Positions 42,000 through 54,907 are shown, counted from the first letter of the stretch. The stretch is DNA of 64,000 nt from an uncultured Psychroserpens sp. (GCF_947503375.1 NZ_CANNDQ010000002.1:335182-399181), one strand, 5' to 3'. Notes: generated by a model not told the origin, from the sequence alone. Numbers and translations are program-made.

Positions 42000-44900
42000 T
42001 TAATTATAGTTCATCTCTTCTTTAGCTTTCATCATTTCGTTAAATTCTTCTTTAGAACCAACAATAATGTTATCAAAGCGTCTTACACCTGTACCTGCAG
42101 GAATTCTATGTCCAACAATTACATTTTCCTTTAATCCTTCTAAGTCATCAACTTTTGCATTTACGGCAGCTTCATTAAGAACTTTAGTCGTTTCTTGGAA
42201 CGATGCTGCAGAGATAAATGACTTCGTTTGTAAAGAAGCTCTCGTAATACCTTGTAAGATTGGAGTTGCAGTAGCTGGCTGTGCATCTCTAGCAGTTACC
42301 AACGCTTTATCTTCTCTTCTAAGTATTGAATTTTCGTCTCTCAAATCTCTAGAGGTTAAAATTTGACCTGGCTTTAACGTCTCAGAGTCACCAGCATCTT
42401 CAACGACTTTCATGCCGAAAATTTTATCATTCTCTTCAATAAAGTCTGCTTTATGAGCTAATTGATCTTCTAAGAAAATAGTATCACCAGAATCAATGAT
42501 TCTAACTTTACGCATCATTTGTCTTACAACAACTTCAAAATGCTTGTCGTTAATCTTCACACCTTGTAAACGATATACTTCTTGTACTTCATTAACTAGA
42601 TACTGTTGAACAGCAGCTGGCCCTTTAATATTTAAGATATCGTTTGGTGTAATCGATCCGTCTGATAATGGCATACCAGCTTTAACATAATCATTTTCTT
42701 GAACTAGAATTTGATTTGATAACTTCACTAAGTATTTCTTAATCTCACCAAGTTTAGACTCAATAATAATTTCACGGTTACCTCTTTTTATTTTACCAAA
42801 AGAAACAACACCATCAATTTCACTTACTACAGCAGGATTGGATGGGTTACGCGCTTCAAACAGCTCAGTAACACGAGGTAAACCTCCTGTAATATCACCA
42901 GCTTTCGCTGATTTACGTGGTATTTTAACTAAAATCTTACCAACCTTAATTTTTTCGCCATCGTCAATCATCAAGTGAGCTCCTACTGGTAAATTGTATG
43001 AACGTATCGTTTCTCCTTTTGAGTCTTCTATATGAAGTGTAGGTATTAATTTCTTGTTTCTAGATTCAGAAATTACTTTCTCTTGGAAACCAGTTTGCTC
43101 ATCGATTTCGACTTGGTAAGTCACACCTTGTTCTATATTTTCATATCTAACTTTACCAGCAAACTCAGAAATAATTACACCGTTATATGGATCCCATTGA
43201 CAAATAGCATCTCCTTTTTTAACTTTATCACCTGGCTTAACATAGATGAAAGATCCGTAAGGGATATTATTTGTACTTAGTGTAATACCCGTTTTAGCAT
43301 CAACAAGTTTTAATTCAGATGTTCTAGAGATAACAACGTCTACTTCTTTTCCATCACTATCTGTACTCTTAACAGTTTTAAGATCTTCAATTTCAGCAAT
43401 ACCATCAAACTTAACTGTTAATTTGTTCTCTTCTGAAATGTTACTTGCAATACCTCCAACGTGGAATGTACGAAGTGTTAACTGTGTACCTGGCTCTCCA
43501 ATTGACTGAGCAGCAACAACTCCAACAGCCTCGCCTTGTTGTACCATCTTACCTGTTGCTAGATTACGTCCGTAACATTTAGCGCAAATTCCTTTTTTAG
43601 CTTCACACGTTAATGCTGAACGAACTTCTACAGCATCTAATGGTGATTCACCAATTCGCTTAGCAATAGCATCGTTAATATGATCCCCTGCTCCAACTAA
43701 AAGTTCTTCAGTAATTGGATCATAGACATCGTTTAATGAGGTACGACCAACAATTCTAGCTTCAAGAGTTTCAATAACCTCTTCGTTTTTCTTTAAAGGA
43801 TTAACCTCAATACCTCTTAATGTACCACAGTCTTCGCTGTAAATAATTACATCTTGAGATACATCAACCAAACGACGTGTTAGATAACCAGCATCAGCGG
43901 TTTTAAGTGCTGTATCTGCAAGACCTTTACGTGCACCGTGAGTAGAGATAAAATATTCTAAAATTGAAAGACCTTCTTTAAAGTTAGAAAGAATAGGATT
44001 TTCAATAATTTCGCCACCACCTGCAGTAGATTTTTTAGGCTTAGCCATTAACCCACGCATACCTGTTAACTGTCGAATCTGTTCTTTAGATCCACGAGCC
44101 CCAGAATCTAGCATCATATATACTGAGTTAAATCCTTGTTGATCTTCTCTAATACGCTTCATAGACAACTCGGTCAATTCAGCATTAGTAGAGGTCCATA
44201 TATCAATAACTTGATTATAACGTTCGTTATTAGTAATTAATCCCATGTTATAATTAGCCATGATGCCATCAACTAAGCCATTGGCTTGATCAATCATACC
44301 TTGCTTTTCAGCAGGAATAATAATATCACCTAAGCTGAATGACAATCCGCCTTGAAAAGCAAATTTATATCCTAAGGTTTTAATTTCATCTAAGAAAGCT
44401 GCTGTTTCTGGCACACTTGTTACCTTTAATATATTACCAATAATATCACGTAATGATTTTTTTGTCAATACTTGGTTGATATAGCCAGCAGCTTCAGGTA
44501 CTTTTTCATTAAATAGTACTCTACCAACAGTAGTTTCAATAATTTGAGTTGTTAACTCTCCATTTTCATCAAAATCTTTTGTTCTTACCTTTATTCCAGC
44601 ATTTAAGTCAACCTTCTTCTCGTTATAAGCAATAGTTACTTCGTCAGGAGAGTAGAATGTTAAGCCTTCACCTAAAACAGAAACTTCTTTTGTAGACTTT
44701 CGCAGTTTGGTCATATAATATAGACCTAGAACCATATCTTGTGAAGGTACTGTTACTGGCGAACCATTTGCTGGATTCAATATGTTATGTGATGCAAGCA
44801 TTAATAACTGAGCCTCCAAAATTGCTTCTGGACCTAGCGGTAAATGCACTGCCATTTGATCACCATCAAAATCGGCATTAAATGCAGTACACACTAATGG

Positions 44901-46301
44901 ATGTAACTGAATTGCTTTTCCTTCAATTAATTTTGGCTGGAATGCTTGAATACCCAAACGGTGTAATGTAGGAGCACGGTTTAGTAATACTGGATGTCCT
45001 TTAAGAACATTTTCTAATATATCCCAAACTACTGGCTCTTTTCTATCTATAATTTTTTTCGCAGATTTTACAGTTTTCACAATACCTCTTTCGATTAGTT
45101 TTCTAATGATAAAAGGTTTGTATAATTCTGCTGCCATATTTTTAGGCAATCCACATTCAAATAATTTCAATTCTGGCCCAACAACAATTACCGAACGTGC
45201 AGAATAATCAACACGTTTACCAAGTAAGTTTTGACGAAAACGTCCTTGCTTACCTTTTAATGAATCGGATAATGATTTTAATGGCCTGTTAGAATCGGTT
45301 TTTACTGCAGAAGCTTTACGTGTGTTATCAAATAATGAATCTACTGATTCTTGTAACATACGTTTCTCATTACGGAGAATGACTTCAGGAGCTTTAATTT
45401 CTACTAAACGCTTTAAACGGTTGTTACGAATAATAACACGACGATAAAGGTCATTCAAATCTGATGTTGCAAAACGTCCACCATCTAATGGTACTAATGG
45501 TCTTAATTCTGGTGGAATAATAGGAATGGCCTTCATGATCATCCATTCTGGCTTATTCTCACGGTTAGCATTAGAATCTCTAAATGCCTCAACTACTTGC
45601 AAACGTTTTAACGCTTCAGTTTTACGCTGTTTAGAAGTTTCAGTATTTGCTTTGTGACGTAATTCAAAAGATAGCTCGTCTAGGTCTATTCTTGCTAAAA
45701 GGTCTATTAAGCATTCAGCTCCCATTTTAGCAATAAACTTATTTGGATCTGTATCTTCTAAGTATTGATTTTCCTTCGGAAGTGTTTCTAGAATATTAAG
45801 ATATTCTTCTTCTGTTAAGAAATCCATTTTTTGTAAGGGTTCTCCTTCAGCATTAATTGCTTCTCCAGGCTGGATTACAACATAACGTTCGTAATAGATA
45901 ATCATATCCAAACGCTTAGATGGCAACCCAAGTAAGTATCCTATTTTATTTGGTAACGAACGGAAATACCAGATATGAGCTACAGGCACCACAAGATTGA
46001 TATGCCCAACACGATCTCGACGTACTTTCTTTTCAGTTACTTCAACACCACAACGGTCACAAACGATACCTTTATAGCGTATTCTTTTATATTTACCACA
46101 AGCACATTCAAAATCCTTTACAGGACCAAAAATACGCTCACAGAATAAACCATCTCTTTCAGGTTTATGTGTTCGATAATTAATAGTTTCAGGTTTTAAA
46201 ACTTCACCACGAGATGCTGCCAAAACAGATTCTGGAGATGCCAAACCAATTGAGATTTTATTAAATCTCTGTACTGTATTCTTATCTTGTCTTCTAGCCA
46301 T
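42000..46301 (-). CDS. rpoC: DNA-directed RNA polymerase subunit beta'
   Basis: Largest subunit of RNA polymerase, 1433 residues from the ATG at 46301 (MARRQDKN); the TTG 11 codons upstream is rejected because orthologues begin at MARR. Visible features are the N-terminal zinc-binding cysteines ([22 protein letters not shown]), the catalytic [12 protein letters not shown] around residue 475 that binds the active-site Mg, the second zinc site with [19 protein letters not shown], and the [16 protein letters not shown] bridge region. It follows rpoB after 70 bases. Confidence 0.98.
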   Translation of the reverse strand: MARRQDKNTVQRFNKISIGLASPESVLAASRGEVLKPETINYRTHKPERDGLFCERIFGPVKDFECACGKYKRIRYKGIVCDRCGVEVTEKKVRRDRVGHINLVVPVAHIWYFRSLPNKIGYLLGLPSKRLDMIIYYERYVVIQPGEAINAEGEPLQKMDFLTEEEYLNILETLPKENQYLEDTDPNKFIAKMGAECLIDLLARIDLDELSFELRHKANTETSKQRKTEALKRLQVVEAFRDSNANRENKPEWMIMKAIPIIPPELRPLVPLDGGRFATSDLNDLYRRVIIRNNRLKRLVEIKAPEVILRNEKRMLQESVDSLFDNTRKASAVKTDSNRPLKSLSDSLKGKQGRFRQNLLGKRVDYSARSVIVVGPELKLFECGLPKNMAAELYKPFIIRKLIERGIVKTVKSAKKIIDRKEPVVWDILENVLKGHPVLLNRAPTLHRLGIQAFQPKLIEGKAIQLHPLVCTAFNADFDGDQMAVHLPLGPEAILEAQLLMLASHNILNPANGSPVTVPSQDMVLGLYYMTKLRKSTKEVSVLGEGLTFYSPDEVTIAYNEKKVDLNAGIKVRTKDFDENGELTTQIIETTVGRVLFNEKVPEAAGYINQVLTKKSLRDIIGNILKVTSVPETAAFLDEIKTLGYKFAFQGGLSFSLGDIIIPAEKQGMIDQANGLVDGIMANYNMGLITNNERYNQVIDIWTSTNAELTELSMKRIREDQQGFNSVYMMLDSGARGSKEQIRQLTGMRGLMAKPKKSTAGGGEIIENPILSNFKEGLSILEYFISTHGARKGLADTALKTADAGYLTRRLVDVSQDVIIYSEDCGTLRGIEVNPLKKNEEVIETLEARIVGRTSLNDVYDPITEELLVGAGDHINDAIAKRIGESPLDAVEVRSALTCEAKKGICAKCYGRNLATGKMVQQGEAVGVVAAQSIGEPGTQLTLRTFHVGGIASNISEENKLTVKFDGIAEIEDLKTVKSTDSDGKEVDVVISRTSELKLVDAKTGITLSTNNIPYGSFIYVKPGDKVKKGDAICQWDPYNGVIISEFAGKVRYENIEQGVTYQVEIDEQTGFQEKVISESRNKKLIPTLHIEDSKGETIRSYNLPVGAHLMIDDGEKIKVGKILVKIPRKSAKAGDITGGLPRVTELFEARNPSNPAVVSEIDGVVSFGKIKRGNREIIIESKLGEIKKYLVKLSNQILVQENDYVKAGMPLSDGSITPNDILNIKGPAAVQQYLVNEVQEVYRLQGVKINDKHFEVVVRQMMRKVRIIDSGDTIFLEDQLAHKADFIEENDKIFGMKVVEDAGDSETLKPGQILTSRDLRDENSILRREDKALVTARDAQPATATPILQGITRASLQTKSFISAASFQETTKVLNEAAVNAKVDDLEGLKENVIVGHRIPAGTGVRRFDNIIVGSKEEFNEMMKAKEEMNYN

Positions 46302-46371
46302 AATTACTTTATAGTCTATAGTTTGTTGATACAATTTTCTATAATTGAAAATTGTATCAACTCACCAAAAT

Positions 46372-49300
46372 TTATTCTTCTAATCTAATATCTAATCCTA
46401 ATCCTTTCAATTCGTGCATCAGTACGTTGAAAGACTCAGGTAATCCTGGTTCTGGCATTGGCTCTCCTTTTACAATAGCTTCGTAAGTTTTAGCTCTGCC
46501 TATAACATCATCAGATTTTACTGTTAAGATTTCACGTAATGTACTTGATGCTCCATAAGCTTCAAGTGCCCAAACTTCCATCTCACCAAAACGTTGACCA
46601 CCAAACTGTGCTTTACCACCCAATGGTTGTTGCGTTATCAATGAGTAAGGACCTATTGAACGTGCATGCATCTTATCGTCAATCATGTGACCCAATTTAA
46701 TCATGTAAATCACACCTACTGTTGCTGGTTGATCAAAACGATCTCCTGTTCCACCATCATATAGGTATGTATGACCAAATCTAGGCACACCTGCTTCATC
46801 GGTAAACTCATTGATTTGATCTAGAGTTGCACCATCAAAGATTGGAGTCGCGTATGTACGTCCCAATTTTTGTCCAGCCCAACCTAAAACCGTTTCGTAA
46901 ATTTGTCCGATATTCATACGTGATGGTACACCTAGTGGATTCAATACAATGTCAACTGGTGTTCCATCCTCTAAGAATGGCATATCTTCTTGGCGAACAA
47001 TACGAGCAACAATACCCTTGTTTCCGTGACGACCTGCCATTTTATCACCAACTTTCAGTTTACGTTTTTTAGCAACATATACTTTAGCTAGTTTTATGAT
47101 ACCTGCTGGTAATTCATCACCTACAGAAATAGTAAACTTCTCACGACGTAATGATCCTTGTAGGTCATTCTCTTTGATCTTATAATTGTGAATTAAATCT
47201 GCAACTAAAGAATTTAAGTGGTCATCTGTAGTCCAAGTTCCTGAAGTTAAATGCGTGTAATCATCTACAGCATTTAACATTTTAAGGGTGTATTTCTTTC
47301 CTTTAGGAATAATTTCTTCACCTAAGTCGTTATAAATACCTTGAGCAGTTTTACCATTAACAAGAGCGAATAATTTTTCGACTAATACAGCTTGTAAATC
47401 ATCAAACTTCTTGTAATAGATATTCTCTAATGCTTCAATATCTTCTTTATCTTTTGCTCTCTTGCGCTTGTCTTTTATTGCTCTTGAGAATAATTTCTTC
47501 TCAATAACAACACCATGTAACGAAGGTGATGCTTTTAAAGATGCATCTTTAACATCTCCAGCCTTATCTCCAAAAATAGCACGTAATAATTTCTCTTCTG
47601 GAGTAGGATCAGATTCACCTTTTGGTGTGATCTTTCCAATAAGAATATCACCTGGCTTGATCTCGGCTCCAATTCTAATCATACCATTTTCATCAAGGTC
47701 TTTCGTAGCCTCCTCTGAAACGTTAGGAATGTCATTAGTAAGTTCTTCGTTACCTAACTTGGTATCTCTAACTTCTAGTGAATATTCATCGATATGAATT
47801 GATGTAAAAATATCATCACGAACAACTTTTTCAGAAATCACAATTGCATCCTCAAAGTTATACCCTTTCCAAGGCATGAAGGCTACTTTCATATTTCTAC
47901 CAAGAGCGAGTTCTCCATTTTGTGTAGCATAACCTTCACAAAGTACTTGTCCTTTTTTAACTTTATCACCTTTCTCAACGATTGGTTTCAAATTAATAGA
48001 GGTTCCTTGGTTTGTTTTTCTAAACTTCACCAATGGATATGCTTTGGTATCACTATCAAAACTCACCATTGCTTCTTCTTCAGTACGCTCGTATTTGATA
48101 ACAATTTCGTTAGCATCAACATACTCAACAACTCCGTTTCCTTCAGCATTGATTAATACTCTAGAATCTGAAGCCACTTGACGTTCAAGACCTGTTCCAA
48201 CGATAGGTGCCTCAGGACGTAATAGTGGAACTGCTTGACGCATCATGTTAGATCCCATCAAAGCACGGTTTGCATCATCATGCTCTAAGAACGGAATCAA
48301 TGACGCCGAAATTGAAGCAATTTGATTAGGAGCTACATCTGTATAATGAACATTTGCAGGGTCGATTACTGGAAAATCACCTTCTTGACGAGCAATGATT
48401 TTATCTTCAAGAATTTTCCCATTATCATCAACACTGATATTCGCTTGAGCGATTAGCATATCTTCTTCCTCCTCTGCACTTAAATATGTTGGTGCATTCT
48501 TGATATCTACAACGCCACCATCAGCTTTTCTATAAGGTGTTTCAATGAATCCCATTGAATTCACTTTTGCGTAAACAGATAGTGAAGAAATTAACCCAAT
48601 GTTTGGTCCTTCTGGAGTTTCAATTGGACATAATCTTCCGTAGTGTGTATAGTGCACATCACGAACCTCGAAACCTGCTCTTTCTCTAGATAACCCTCCA
48701 GGCCCTAAAGCTGATAGACGACGTTTGTGAGTGATCTCAGCCAATGGGTTGGTTTGGTCCATAAATTGAGATAACTGGTTTGTACCAAAGAAAGAATTAA
48801 TCACTGAAGATAAGGTCTTCGCATTAATTAAATCGATAGGTGTAAACACTTCGTTATCACGAACATTCATACGTTCACGAATGGTACGAGCCATACGAGC
48901 TAAACCAACACCAAACTGAGATGATAACTGTTCACCTACTGTACGTACACGACGGTTAGATAGGTGATCAATATCGTCAATCTCTGCTTTAGAGTTGATC
49001 AATTCTATTAAATATTTGATAATGGTAATAATATCTTCTTTGGTAAGTACTTGCTTATCCATTCCGATATCTAAACCTAATTTTTTATTCATTCTGTAAC
49101 GACCTACTTCTCCTAAAGAGTAACGTTGGTCTGAAAAGAATAATTTGTCAATAATACCACGTGCTGTTTCCTCATCTGGTGGCTCAGCATTACGTAATTG
49201 ACGATAGATGTGTTCAACAGCCTCTTTTTCAGAGTTTGTTGGGTCTTTTTGTAAAGTATTATGAATAATCGCATAATCACCTTGTTGCGCACTTTCTTTA

Positions 49301-50184
49301 TGTAAAAGAATCGTTTTAACACCAGCTTCAAGGATTTCTTCGATATTATCTTTATCAATAATTGTATCACGATCTAAAACAATTTCGTTACGTTCGATAG
49401 ATACCACTTCTCCAGTATCTTCATCAACAAAATCCTCATGCCATGTATTTAAAACACGTGCAGCAAGTTTACGACCAATGACCTTTTTAAGACCAGATTT
49501 TGATACTTTGACTTCTTCAGCAAGATCAAATATCTCTAAAATGTCTTTATCACGCTCAAAACCTATGGCTCTAAACAATGTAGTAACAGGTAATTTTTTC
49601 TTTCTATCAATGTAAGCATACATCACCTGATTGATATCTGTAGCAAATTCTATCCAAGATCCTTTAAAAGGAATAACTCTTGCAGAATATAATTTGGTAC
49701 CATTAGCATGGAACGACTGACTAAAGAATACGCCAGGAGATCTATGTAGTTGAGAAACCACAACACGCTCAGCACCATTGATACAGAAAGTACCACTTGG
49801 TGTCATGTAAGGAATTGTTCCAAGATATACATCTTGAACAATAGTTTCAAAGTCTTCATGCTCAGGATCTGTACAGTACAGTTTTAGTCTTGCTTTTAAA
49901 GGCACACTGTATGTTAATCCTCTTTCAATACATTCTTCAATTGTATATCGAGGTGGATCAATGAAATAATCCAAAAACTCTAAAACAAATTGGTTACGTG
50001 TATCTGTAATTGGAAAGTTTTCCATGAAGGTATTATATAAGCCTTCATTTCCTCTTTCTTCTGATTTTGTCTCTAACTGGAAAAAATCCTGAAAGGATTT
50101 TATTTGAATATCCAAAAAATCTGGATATTCAGTTCTATTAACTATGGAAGAGAAATTTAATCTTTCAGCTGTATTTGCTAACAT
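46372..50184 (-). CDS. rpoB: DNA-directed RNA polymerase subunit beta
   Basis: This 1270-residue beta subunit forms the active-site cleft with RpoC. The rifampicin region (about 465-500) reads [20 protein letters not shown] followed by LSALGPGG. The residues equivalent to the usual resistance sites (Asp516, His526, Ser531 in E. coli) keep the sensitive forms. Further conserved segments are [21 protein letters not shown] and the C-terminal [20 protein letters not shown]. It is preceded by the rplL gene across a gap with two hairpins. Confidence 0.98.
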   Translation of the reverse strand: MLANTAERLNFSSIVNRTEYPDFLDIQIKSFQDFFQLETKSEERGNEGLYNTFMENFPITDTRNQFVLEFLDYFIDPPRYTIEECIERGLTYSVPLKARLKLYCTDPEHEDFETIVQDVYLGTIPYMTPSGTFCINGAERVVVSQLHRSPGVFFSQSFHANGTKLYSARVIPFKGSWIEFATDINQVMYAYIDRKKKLPVTTLFRAIGFERDKDILEIFDLAEEVKVSKSGLKKVIGRKLAARVLNTWHEDFVDEDTGEVVSIERNEIVLDRDTIIDKDNIEEILEAGVKTILLHKESAQQGDYAIIHNTLQKDPTNSEKEAVEHIYRQLRNAEPPDEETARGIIDKLFFSDQRYSLGEVGRYRMNKKLGLDIGMDKQVLTKEDIITIIKYLIELINSKAEIDDIDHLSNRRVRTVGEQLSSQFGVGLARMARTIRERMNVRDNEVFTPIDLINAKTLSSVINSFFGTNQLSQFMDQTNPLAEITHKRRLSALGPGGLSRERAGFEVRDVHYTHYGRLCPIETPEGPNIGLISSLSVYAKVNSMGFIETPYRKADGGVVDIKNAPTYLSAEEEEDMLIAQANISVDDNGKILEDKIIARQEGDFPVIDPANVHYTDVAPNQIASISASLIPFLEHDDANRALMGSNMMRQAVPLLRPEAPIVGTGLERQVASDSRVLINAEGNGVVEYVDANEIVIKYERTEEEAMVSFDSDTKAYPLVKFRKTNQGTSINLKPIVEKGDKVKKGQVLCEGYATQNGELALGRNMKVAFMPWKGYNFEDAIVISEKVVRDDIFTSIHIDEYSLEVRDTKLGNEELTNDIPNVSEEATKDLDENGMIRIGAEIKPGDILIGKITPKGESDPTPEEKLLRAIFGDKAGDVKDASLKASPSLHGVVIEKKLFSRAIKDKRKRAKDKEDIEALENIYYKKFDDLQAVLVEKLFALVNGKTAQGIYNDLGEEIIPKGKKYTLKMLNAVDDYTHLTSGTWTTDDHLNSLVADLIHNYKIKENDLQGSLRREKFTISVGDELPAGIIKLAKVYVAKKRKLKVGDKMAGRHGNKGIVARIVRQEDMPFLEDGTPVDIVLNPLGVPSRMNIGQIYETVLGWAGQKLGRTYATPIFDGATLDQINEFTDEAGVPRFGHTYLYDGGTGDRFDQPATVGVIYMIKLGHMIDDKMHARSIGPYSLITQQPLGGKAQFGGQRFGEMEVWALEAYGASSTLREILTVKSDDVIGRAKTYEAIVKGEPMPEPGLPESFNVLMHELKGLGLDIRLEE

Positions 50185-50220
50185 CGATGAACGAGATTTT
50201 GATTAAAAAAAAATTTATTT

Positions 50221-50287
50221 TTTTGTGTACCGTTTTAATACACAAAAGGGTTTAGGTCATTCCGACTAATTCGGAAGACCTAAACCA
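50221..50287 (-). promoter_or_regulatory. Double hairpin between rplL and rpoB
   Basis: In transcription order there is a hairpin GGTTTAGGTC/GACCTAAACC (with an inner TTCCGAA/TCGGA extension, 50287-50249), then a second TTTTGTGTA/TACACAAAA (50247-50221). A T-rich run follows but not directly. This is a candidate partial terminator or processing site that lowers rpoBC relative to rplJL. Confidence 0.6.
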
Positions 50288-50308
50288 TAATTTGTAGGTT
50301 TGTTAAGC

Positions 50309-50686
50309 TTACTTAAGCTCAACCTCAGCTCCAGCTTCTTCTAACTGAGCTTTTAAAGCTTCTGCTTCGTCTTTAGCAACACCTTCCTTAATTGGAGATG
50401 GCGCTTCATCAACTAAACCTTTAGCTTCTTTTAATCCTAAACCAGTTAATTCTTTAACTAATTTTACAACAGCTAATTTAGAACCACCTGCTGCTTTAAG
50501 GATTACGTCAAATTCAGACTTTTCTTCAGCGGCTTCACCACCTGCTGCACCTCCACCTGCTGCTACTGCTACTGCTGCTGCTGCTGGTTCGATACCATAT
50601 TCGTCTTTTAATATTGTAGCTAATTCATTAACTTCTTTTACTGTTAAATTAACTAATTGTTCTGCGAAATCTTTTAAATCTGCCAT
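50309..50686 (-). CDS. rplL: 50S ribosomal protein bL12 (L7/L12)
   Basis: This 125-residue stalk protein has the N-terminal dimerisation part ([20 protein letters not shown]), an Ala/Gly-rich hinge (about 37-58) and the C-terminal domain with [39 protein letters not shown] and [10 protein letters not shown]. It recruits translation GTPases. It comes 65 bases behind rplJ and the pair is normally fixed in stoichiometry. Confidence 0.97.
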   Translation of the reverse strand: MADLKDFAEQLVNLTVKEVNELATILKDEYGIEPAAAAVAVAAGGGAAGGEAAEEKSEFDVILKAAGGSKLAVVKLVKELTGLGLKEAKGLVDEAPSPIKEGVAKDEAEALKAQLEEAGAEVELK

Positions 50687-50751
50687 TTCTATCGTTTTTA
50701 AAAATTTTAATAAAATATAATTTGTTTAAGTGCGTACTTATTTGGTTACCC

Positions 50752-51267
50752 TTATTTCTCGGATAATGTTTTGATGATACCTGCCAATGTTCCACCACCT
50801 GATTTAAGTGCTGAAATAACATTCTTAGCTGGCGATTGTAATAATGTAACAATCTCTCCAATCAATTCTTCTTTAGACTTGATATCTACTAACATGTCTA
50901 ATTGATCATCACCAATGTAAATTGCTTCTTCAATAAAAGCACCTTTAAGCAATGGCTTATCAGATTTTTTACGGAAGTTCTTAATTACTTTAGCTGGAGC
51001 ATTACCAGTTTCAGAATACATTACAGAGGTATTACCTTTTAAAACTGAAGGAAGGTCTCCGAAATCTTTATCAGAAGCTTCCATAGCTTTAGTTAATAAT
51101 GTATTTTTTACTACGTTTAATTTTACGTTTGCTTTATAGCAAGCACGACGTAAATCTGAAGTGTTACCTGCATTTAATCCAGATATATCAGCTAGATAAA
51201 TATTTGTATTATCTGCTAATTGAGCAGTTAACTCTTCAATTACTTGTGATTTTTCTTCTCTTGTCAT
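50752..51267 (-). CDS. rplJ: 50S ribosomal protein uL10
   Basis: This 171-residue protein anchors the L7/L12 stalk. Conserved features are EEKSQVIEELTAQLADN at the N-terminus, DISGLNAGNTSDLRRAC, the RNA-binding VKNTLLTKAM, and the C-terminal helix (SALKSGGGTLAGIIKTLSE) that binds bL12. It follows rplA after 20 bases. No obvious leader structure for uL10 autoregulation was identified. Confidence 0.97.
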   Translation of the reverse strand: MTREEKSQVIEELTAQLADNTNIYLADISGLNAGNTSDLRRACYKANVKLNVVKNTLLTKAMEASDKDFGDLPSVLKGNTSVMYSETGNAPAKVIKNFRKKSDKPLLKGAFIEEAIYIGDDQLDMLVDIKSKEELIGEIVTLLQSPAKNVISALKSGGGTLAGIIKTLSEK

Positions 51268-51287
51268 AATACTAAAGATTTAACTAC

Positions 51288-51977
51288 TTAACTTAATTTT
51301 GGATCAACAGCTATACTTGGGCTCATAGTACTAGACATGAAAATACTTTTCATGTATACTCCTTTTGCTGCAGTTGGCTTCATTTTATTTAAAGTGGTTA
51401 ACAATTCCATTGCATTCTCTTTTAGCTTATCAGCAGTAAAAGATGCTTTCCCTATTGGAGCGTGAACAATTCCTGTTTTATCAACTTTAAAATCTATTTT
51501 ACCAGCTTTCACCTCAGATACTGCTTTAGCAACATCCATAGTAACTGTTCCTGTTTTTGGATTCGGCATTAAACCTCTTGGGCCTAATACTCTACCTAGA
51601 GGACCTAATTTACCCATGATTGCTGGCATTGTAACGATAACGTCTACATCTGTCCAACCACCTTTAATTTTTTCAAGGTATTCGTCTAGTCCAACGTAGT
51701 CAGCTCCAGCTGCTTTAGCCTCTTCTTCTTTATCAGGAGTAACCAGTGCTAAAACCTTCATGTCTTTACCTGTTCCGTGAGGTAACGAAACAACACCTCT
51801 TACCATTTGATTGGCTTTACGAGGATCTACACCTAATCGTACTGCTAAATCAACTGAAGCATCAAATTTTGTGTATGTAATTTCCTTTAATAATGCTGAA
51901 GCTTCTTCGATAGAATACAATTTATTCTTCTCTACTTTAGCTAAAGCTTCTTTTCTTTTTTTTGTTATTCTTGCCAT
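51288..51977 (-). CDS. rplA: 50S ribosomal protein uL1
   Basis: This 229-residue protein binds 23S rRNA at the mobile L1 stalk and in many bacteria represses its own operon. Family motifs are [55 protein letters not shown] and [18 protein letters not shown]. It starts 11 bases after rplK and is followed by rplJ. Confidence 0.97.
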   Translation of the reverse strand: MARITKKRKEALAKVEKNKLYSIEEASALLKEITYTKFDASVDLAVRLGVDPRKANQMVRGVVSLPHGTGKDMKVLALVTPDKEEEAKAAGADYVGLDEYLEKIKGGWTDVDVIVTMPAIMGKLGPLGRVLGPRGLMPNPKTGTVTMDVAKAVSEVKAGKIDFKVDKTGIVHAPIGKASFTADKLKENAMELLTTLNKMKPTAAKGVYMKSIFMSSTMSPSIAVDPKLS

Positions 51978-51988
51978 TTCAAAAATTT

Positions 51989-52429
51989 TTAGTTAGGTGC
52001 TTCACCACCTTTAACTGTGATTCCCATTGATCTTGCAGTACCTGCAACCATCTTCATAGCAGATCCAATTTCAAATGCGTTTAAATCTTGCATTTTGTCT
52101 TCTGCAATAGCTTTAACTTGATCCCAAGTAACTTTAGCTACTTTTTTTCTGTTCGGTTCTCCAGATCCTTTTTTTACTTTGGCCGCTTCTAATAATTGCA
52201 CTGCCGCAGGAGGTGTTTTGATCACAAAATCAAAAGACTTGTCTTTGTAAACAGAAATTACAACTGGTAGAACTTTACCAGGTTTGTCCTGAGTTCTAGC
52301 GTTGAATTGCTTACAAAATTCCATGATATTAACTCCAGCAGCACCTAAAGCGGGTCCAACCGGTGGCGACGGATTCGCTGCACCTCCCCGAACTTGTAAT
52401 TTAACTACTTTACCTAATTCTTTTGCCAT
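51989..52429 (-). CDS. rplK: 50S ribosomal protein uL11
   Basis: This 146-residue protein sits at the GTPase-associated centre. It has the N-terminal motif [20 protein letters not shown] and the RNA-binding C-terminal domain ([40 protein letters not shown]). uL11 is also the ribosomal contact sensed by Rel during amino-acid starvation. It follows nusG after 73 bases. Confidence 0.97.
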   Translation of the reverse strand: MAKELGKVVKLQVRGGAANPSPPVGPALGAAGVNIMEFCKQFNARTQDKPGKVLPVVISVYKDKSFDFVIKTPPAAVQLLEAAKVKKGSGEPNRKKVAKVTWDQVKAIAEDKMQDLNAFEIGSAMKMVAGTARSMGITVKGGEAPN

Positions 52430-52502
52430 TTTACTAATTTTAGTTTTGTATCTCTTTCAATAAGGAAGCTAAAAGATATACTATCTATATTTGTAACAAT
52501 TA

Positions 52503-53060
52503 TTATACTTTTTCAACTTGCATATAACTTAATTCTAATGGGGTTTTTCTGCCGAAAATCTTAACCATTACTTCAAGTTTACGCTTTTCTTCATTTATTT
52601 TCTCTATTGTACCATCAAATCCATTGAATGGTCCATCAATCACTTTTACAGTTTCACCTATGGTGAAAGGTATTGCCACATTAACATCTGCATCTACAGA
52701 AAGTTCATCAACTTTACCTAACATTCTATTTACTTCAGACTGTCTTAACGGAACAGGGTCTCCTCCTTTAGTTTCTCCTAAAAACCCAATTACATTTGTT
52801 ATTGACTTAATAATATGAGGAATTTCTCCACTTAAGTTAGCCTGAATCATAATGTAACCTGGAAAATAAACACGCTCTTTGTTTATTTTCTTTCCATTAC
52901 GAATTTGTATTACTTTTTCGGTTGGTACTAGAACTTGATCAACATAATCTTCCAAACCTAATCTAGAAATTTCATTTTCTATATACGTTTTGATTTTGTT
53001 TTCCTGACCACTTACAGCTCTAACAACATACCATTTTTTATTTACGCTTGTTTCTGACAT
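52503..53060 (-). CDS. nusG: Transcription termination/antitermination factor NusG
   Basis: This 185-residue elongation factor links RNA polymerase to the ribosome. The NGN domain (about 7-110) includes KKWYVVRAVSGQENKIKTY and VYFPGYIMIQ. The KOW domain at the C-terminus reads VIDGPFNGFDGTIEKINE. It follows secE after 22 bases. Confidence 0.96.
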   Translation of the reverse strand: MSETSVNKKWYVVRAVSGQENKIKTYIENEISRLGLEDYVDQVLVPTEKVIQIRNGKKINKERVYFPGYIMIQANLSGEIPHIIKSITNVIGFLGETKGGDPVPLRQSEVNRMLGKVDELSVDADVNVAIPFTIGETVKVIDGPFNGFDGTIEKINEEKRKLEVMVKIFGRKTPLELSYMQVEKV

Positions 53061-53082
53061 TACCTACTTACTTTTTTAATTG

Positions 53083-53274
53083 TTAAATCAAGTCAAAATA
53101 AGCTTTGATAACCTTACTAAAAACGGTATCAACTCCCCAAATGGCTAATGAAAAAATTATTGAAAACACAGCCACTAAAATAGTTAAGCTTTGAGCTTCA
53201 GACCATGTAGGCCAACTCACATTATTCTTTAACTCATCGAAAGATTCTTTAATGTAATTTATAATTCCTGCCAT
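53083..53274 (-). CDS. secE: Preprotein translocase subunit SecE
   Basis: This 63-residue essential Sec component has an amphipathic N-terminal helix (INYIKESFDELKNNVSWPTW, with the conserved VSWPT) and one membrane helix (about 28-50, LTILVAVFSIIFSLAIWG). It is the short single-helix form usual in Bacteroidota. It lies between tRNA-Trp and nusG. Confidence 0.93.
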   Translation of the reverse strand: MAGIINYIKESFDELKNNVSWPTWSEAQSLTILVAVFSIIFSLAIWGVDTVFSKVIKAYFDLI

Positions 53275-53369
53275 TTGATTTTATATTTATTCATTTGAAT
53301 ACTTCAAATGAAACTTATTAAGAGTGTCTCACTATAAAAGTAAAACACTTTGTTTGTTTTCTTTACTTG

Positions 53370-53442
53370 CACGGGTTGAGAGACTCGAACTCCCGACACC
53401 TGGTTTTGGAGACCAGTGCTCTACCAACTGAGCTAAACCCGT
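53370..53442 (-). tRNA. tRNA-Trp (anticodon CCA)
   Basis: The 73-base cloverleaf starts ACGGGTT and pairs with AACCCGT; discriminator base G. The anticodon stem CTGGT/ACCAG holds loop CTCCAAA, giving CCA. It lies between tuf and secE. Confidence 0.95.
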
Positions 53443-53505
53443 AAATATAAATCAAGGCGTTCGCCTTTGACGAACACCTTAATCCATATTTATATACTAA
53501 ATATT

Positions 53506-54693
53506 TTAGTCTAAAATCTCAGTTACCTGACCTGCACCTACTGTTCTACCTCCTTCACGAATTGCAAAACGTAAACCTACATTCATTGCAATTGGTTGGA
53601 TTAACTCAACAGTAATAGTAAGGTTATCTCCAGGCATTACCATTTCAACACCATCAGGAAGCGCAATGTTTCCAGTTACATCAGTTGTACGTACGTAAAA
53701 CTGTGGACGGTAGTTATTATGGAATGGTGTATGACGTCCTCCTTCTTCTTTTTTCAAGATGTAAACCTCAGCTTTGAAACTTTTGTGAGGAGTAACTGAA
53801 CCAGGCTTAGTAATTACCATACCTCTTGAGATTTGAGTTTTCTCAATACCTCTTAATAAGATACCAGCATTATCACCAGCTTCACCTCTATCTAAAATTT
53901 GACGGAACATTTCAATACCAGTAATTGTAGATGTCAATTTCTCAGCACCCATACCAATGATTTCAACAGGATCTCCTGTGTTAGCAACACCAGTTTCGAT
54001 ACGACCTGTAGCTACAGTTCCACGACCTGTAATAGAAAATACATCTTCAATTGGCATTAAGAATGGCTTATCCATATCTCGTACTGGCTCTTCAATCCAG
54101 TTATCAACAGCTTCCATTAACTCCATCACTGTATCTACCCATTTTTGTTCACCGTTAAGTGCTCCTAATGCAGAACCAGCAATTACAGGACCATTATCAC
54201 CATCATACTCATAGAAAGATAATAAATCTCTAATTTCCATTTCTACTAATTCTAATAACTCATCATCATCAACCATATCCACTTTATTCATGAATACAAC
54301 GATACGAGGAATACCTACCTGACGTCCTAAAAGGATATGCTCACGAGTTTGTGGCATAGGACCATCTGTAGCAGCTACAACTAAAATAGCACCATCCATT
54401 TGAGCAGCACCAGTTACCATGTTCTTTACGTAATCGGCGTGACCTGGACAGTCAACGTGAGCGTAATGACGATTAGATGTTTGATACTCTACGTGTGACG
54501 TATTAATTGTTATACCTCTTTCTTTTTCTTCAGGAGCGTTATCGATAGTATCGAAGTCTCTCGCTTCAGATAAACCTGCATCAGCTAATACTTTAGTAAT
54601 AGCAGCAGTTAAAGTTGTTTTACCGTGATCTACGTGTCCAATAGTACCTATATTAAGGTGTGGTTTTGAACGATCGAAAGTTGCCTTTGCCAT
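53506..54693 (-). CDS. tuf: Elongation factor Tu
   Basis: GTPase that brings aminoacyl-tRNA to the ribosome; 395 residues, full length. Motifs are GHVDHGKT (P-loop), [11 protein letters not shown] (switch I), DCPGHADYV (switch II), NKVDMVDD, and the domain 2/3 sequences GRIETGV and [11 protein letters not shown]. Only one tuf copy is visible in this window. It follows tRNA-Thr (GGT) and is followed by tRNA-Trp, so it is in the same transcription unit as the tRNAs. Confidence 0.98.
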   Translation of the reverse strand: MAKATFDRSKPHLNIGTIGHVDHGKTTLTAAITKVLADAGLSEARDFDTIDNAPEEKERGITINTSHVEYQTSNRHYAHVDCPGHADYVKNMVTGAAQMDGAILVVAATDGPMPQTREHILLGRQVGIPRIVVFMNKVDMVDDDELLELVEMEIRDLLSFYEYDGDNGPVIAGSALGALNGEQKWVDTVMELMEAVDNWIEEPVRDMDKPFLMPIEDVFSITGRGTVATGRIETGVANTGDPVEIIGMGAEKLTSTITGIEMFRQILDRGEAGDNAGILLRGIEKTQISRGMVITKPGSVTPHKSFKAEVYILKKEEGGRHTPFHNNYRPQFYVRTTDVTGNIALPDGVEMVMPGDNLTITVELIQPIAMNVGLRFAIREGGRTVGAGQVTEILD

Positions 54694-54752
54694 GTTTAAT
54701 TTATTTAATCTTAATTTATATTAGTGTTCAATTTTTATTCTATACTAAAAAG

Positions 54753-54824
54753 AGCCAATGACGAGATTTGAACTCGTGACCTCTTCCTTACCAAGGAAAC
54801 GCTCTACCCCTGAGCTACACCGGC
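54753..54824 (-). tRNA. tRNA-Thr (anticodon GGT)
   Basis: The 72-base cloverleaf starts GCCGGTG and its acceptor pairs with CATTGGC, including two G-U pairs. The anticodon loop TTGGTAA gives GGT (threonine, ACC/ACT codons). It is the last tRNA before tuf. Confidence 0.93.
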
Positions 54825-54907
54825 TTTTAAGGTAGTTTTGATCGATTCTAAAAAAACAATCAAAAACATCAACTCATGAAATTAAATTAGATATTAATTT
54901 AATTTAG

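Noticed and set aside
46302..46334. Upstream TTG start for rpoC giving 11 extra residues.
   Set aside because: The orthologues begin with MARRQDKN at the ATG at 46301.
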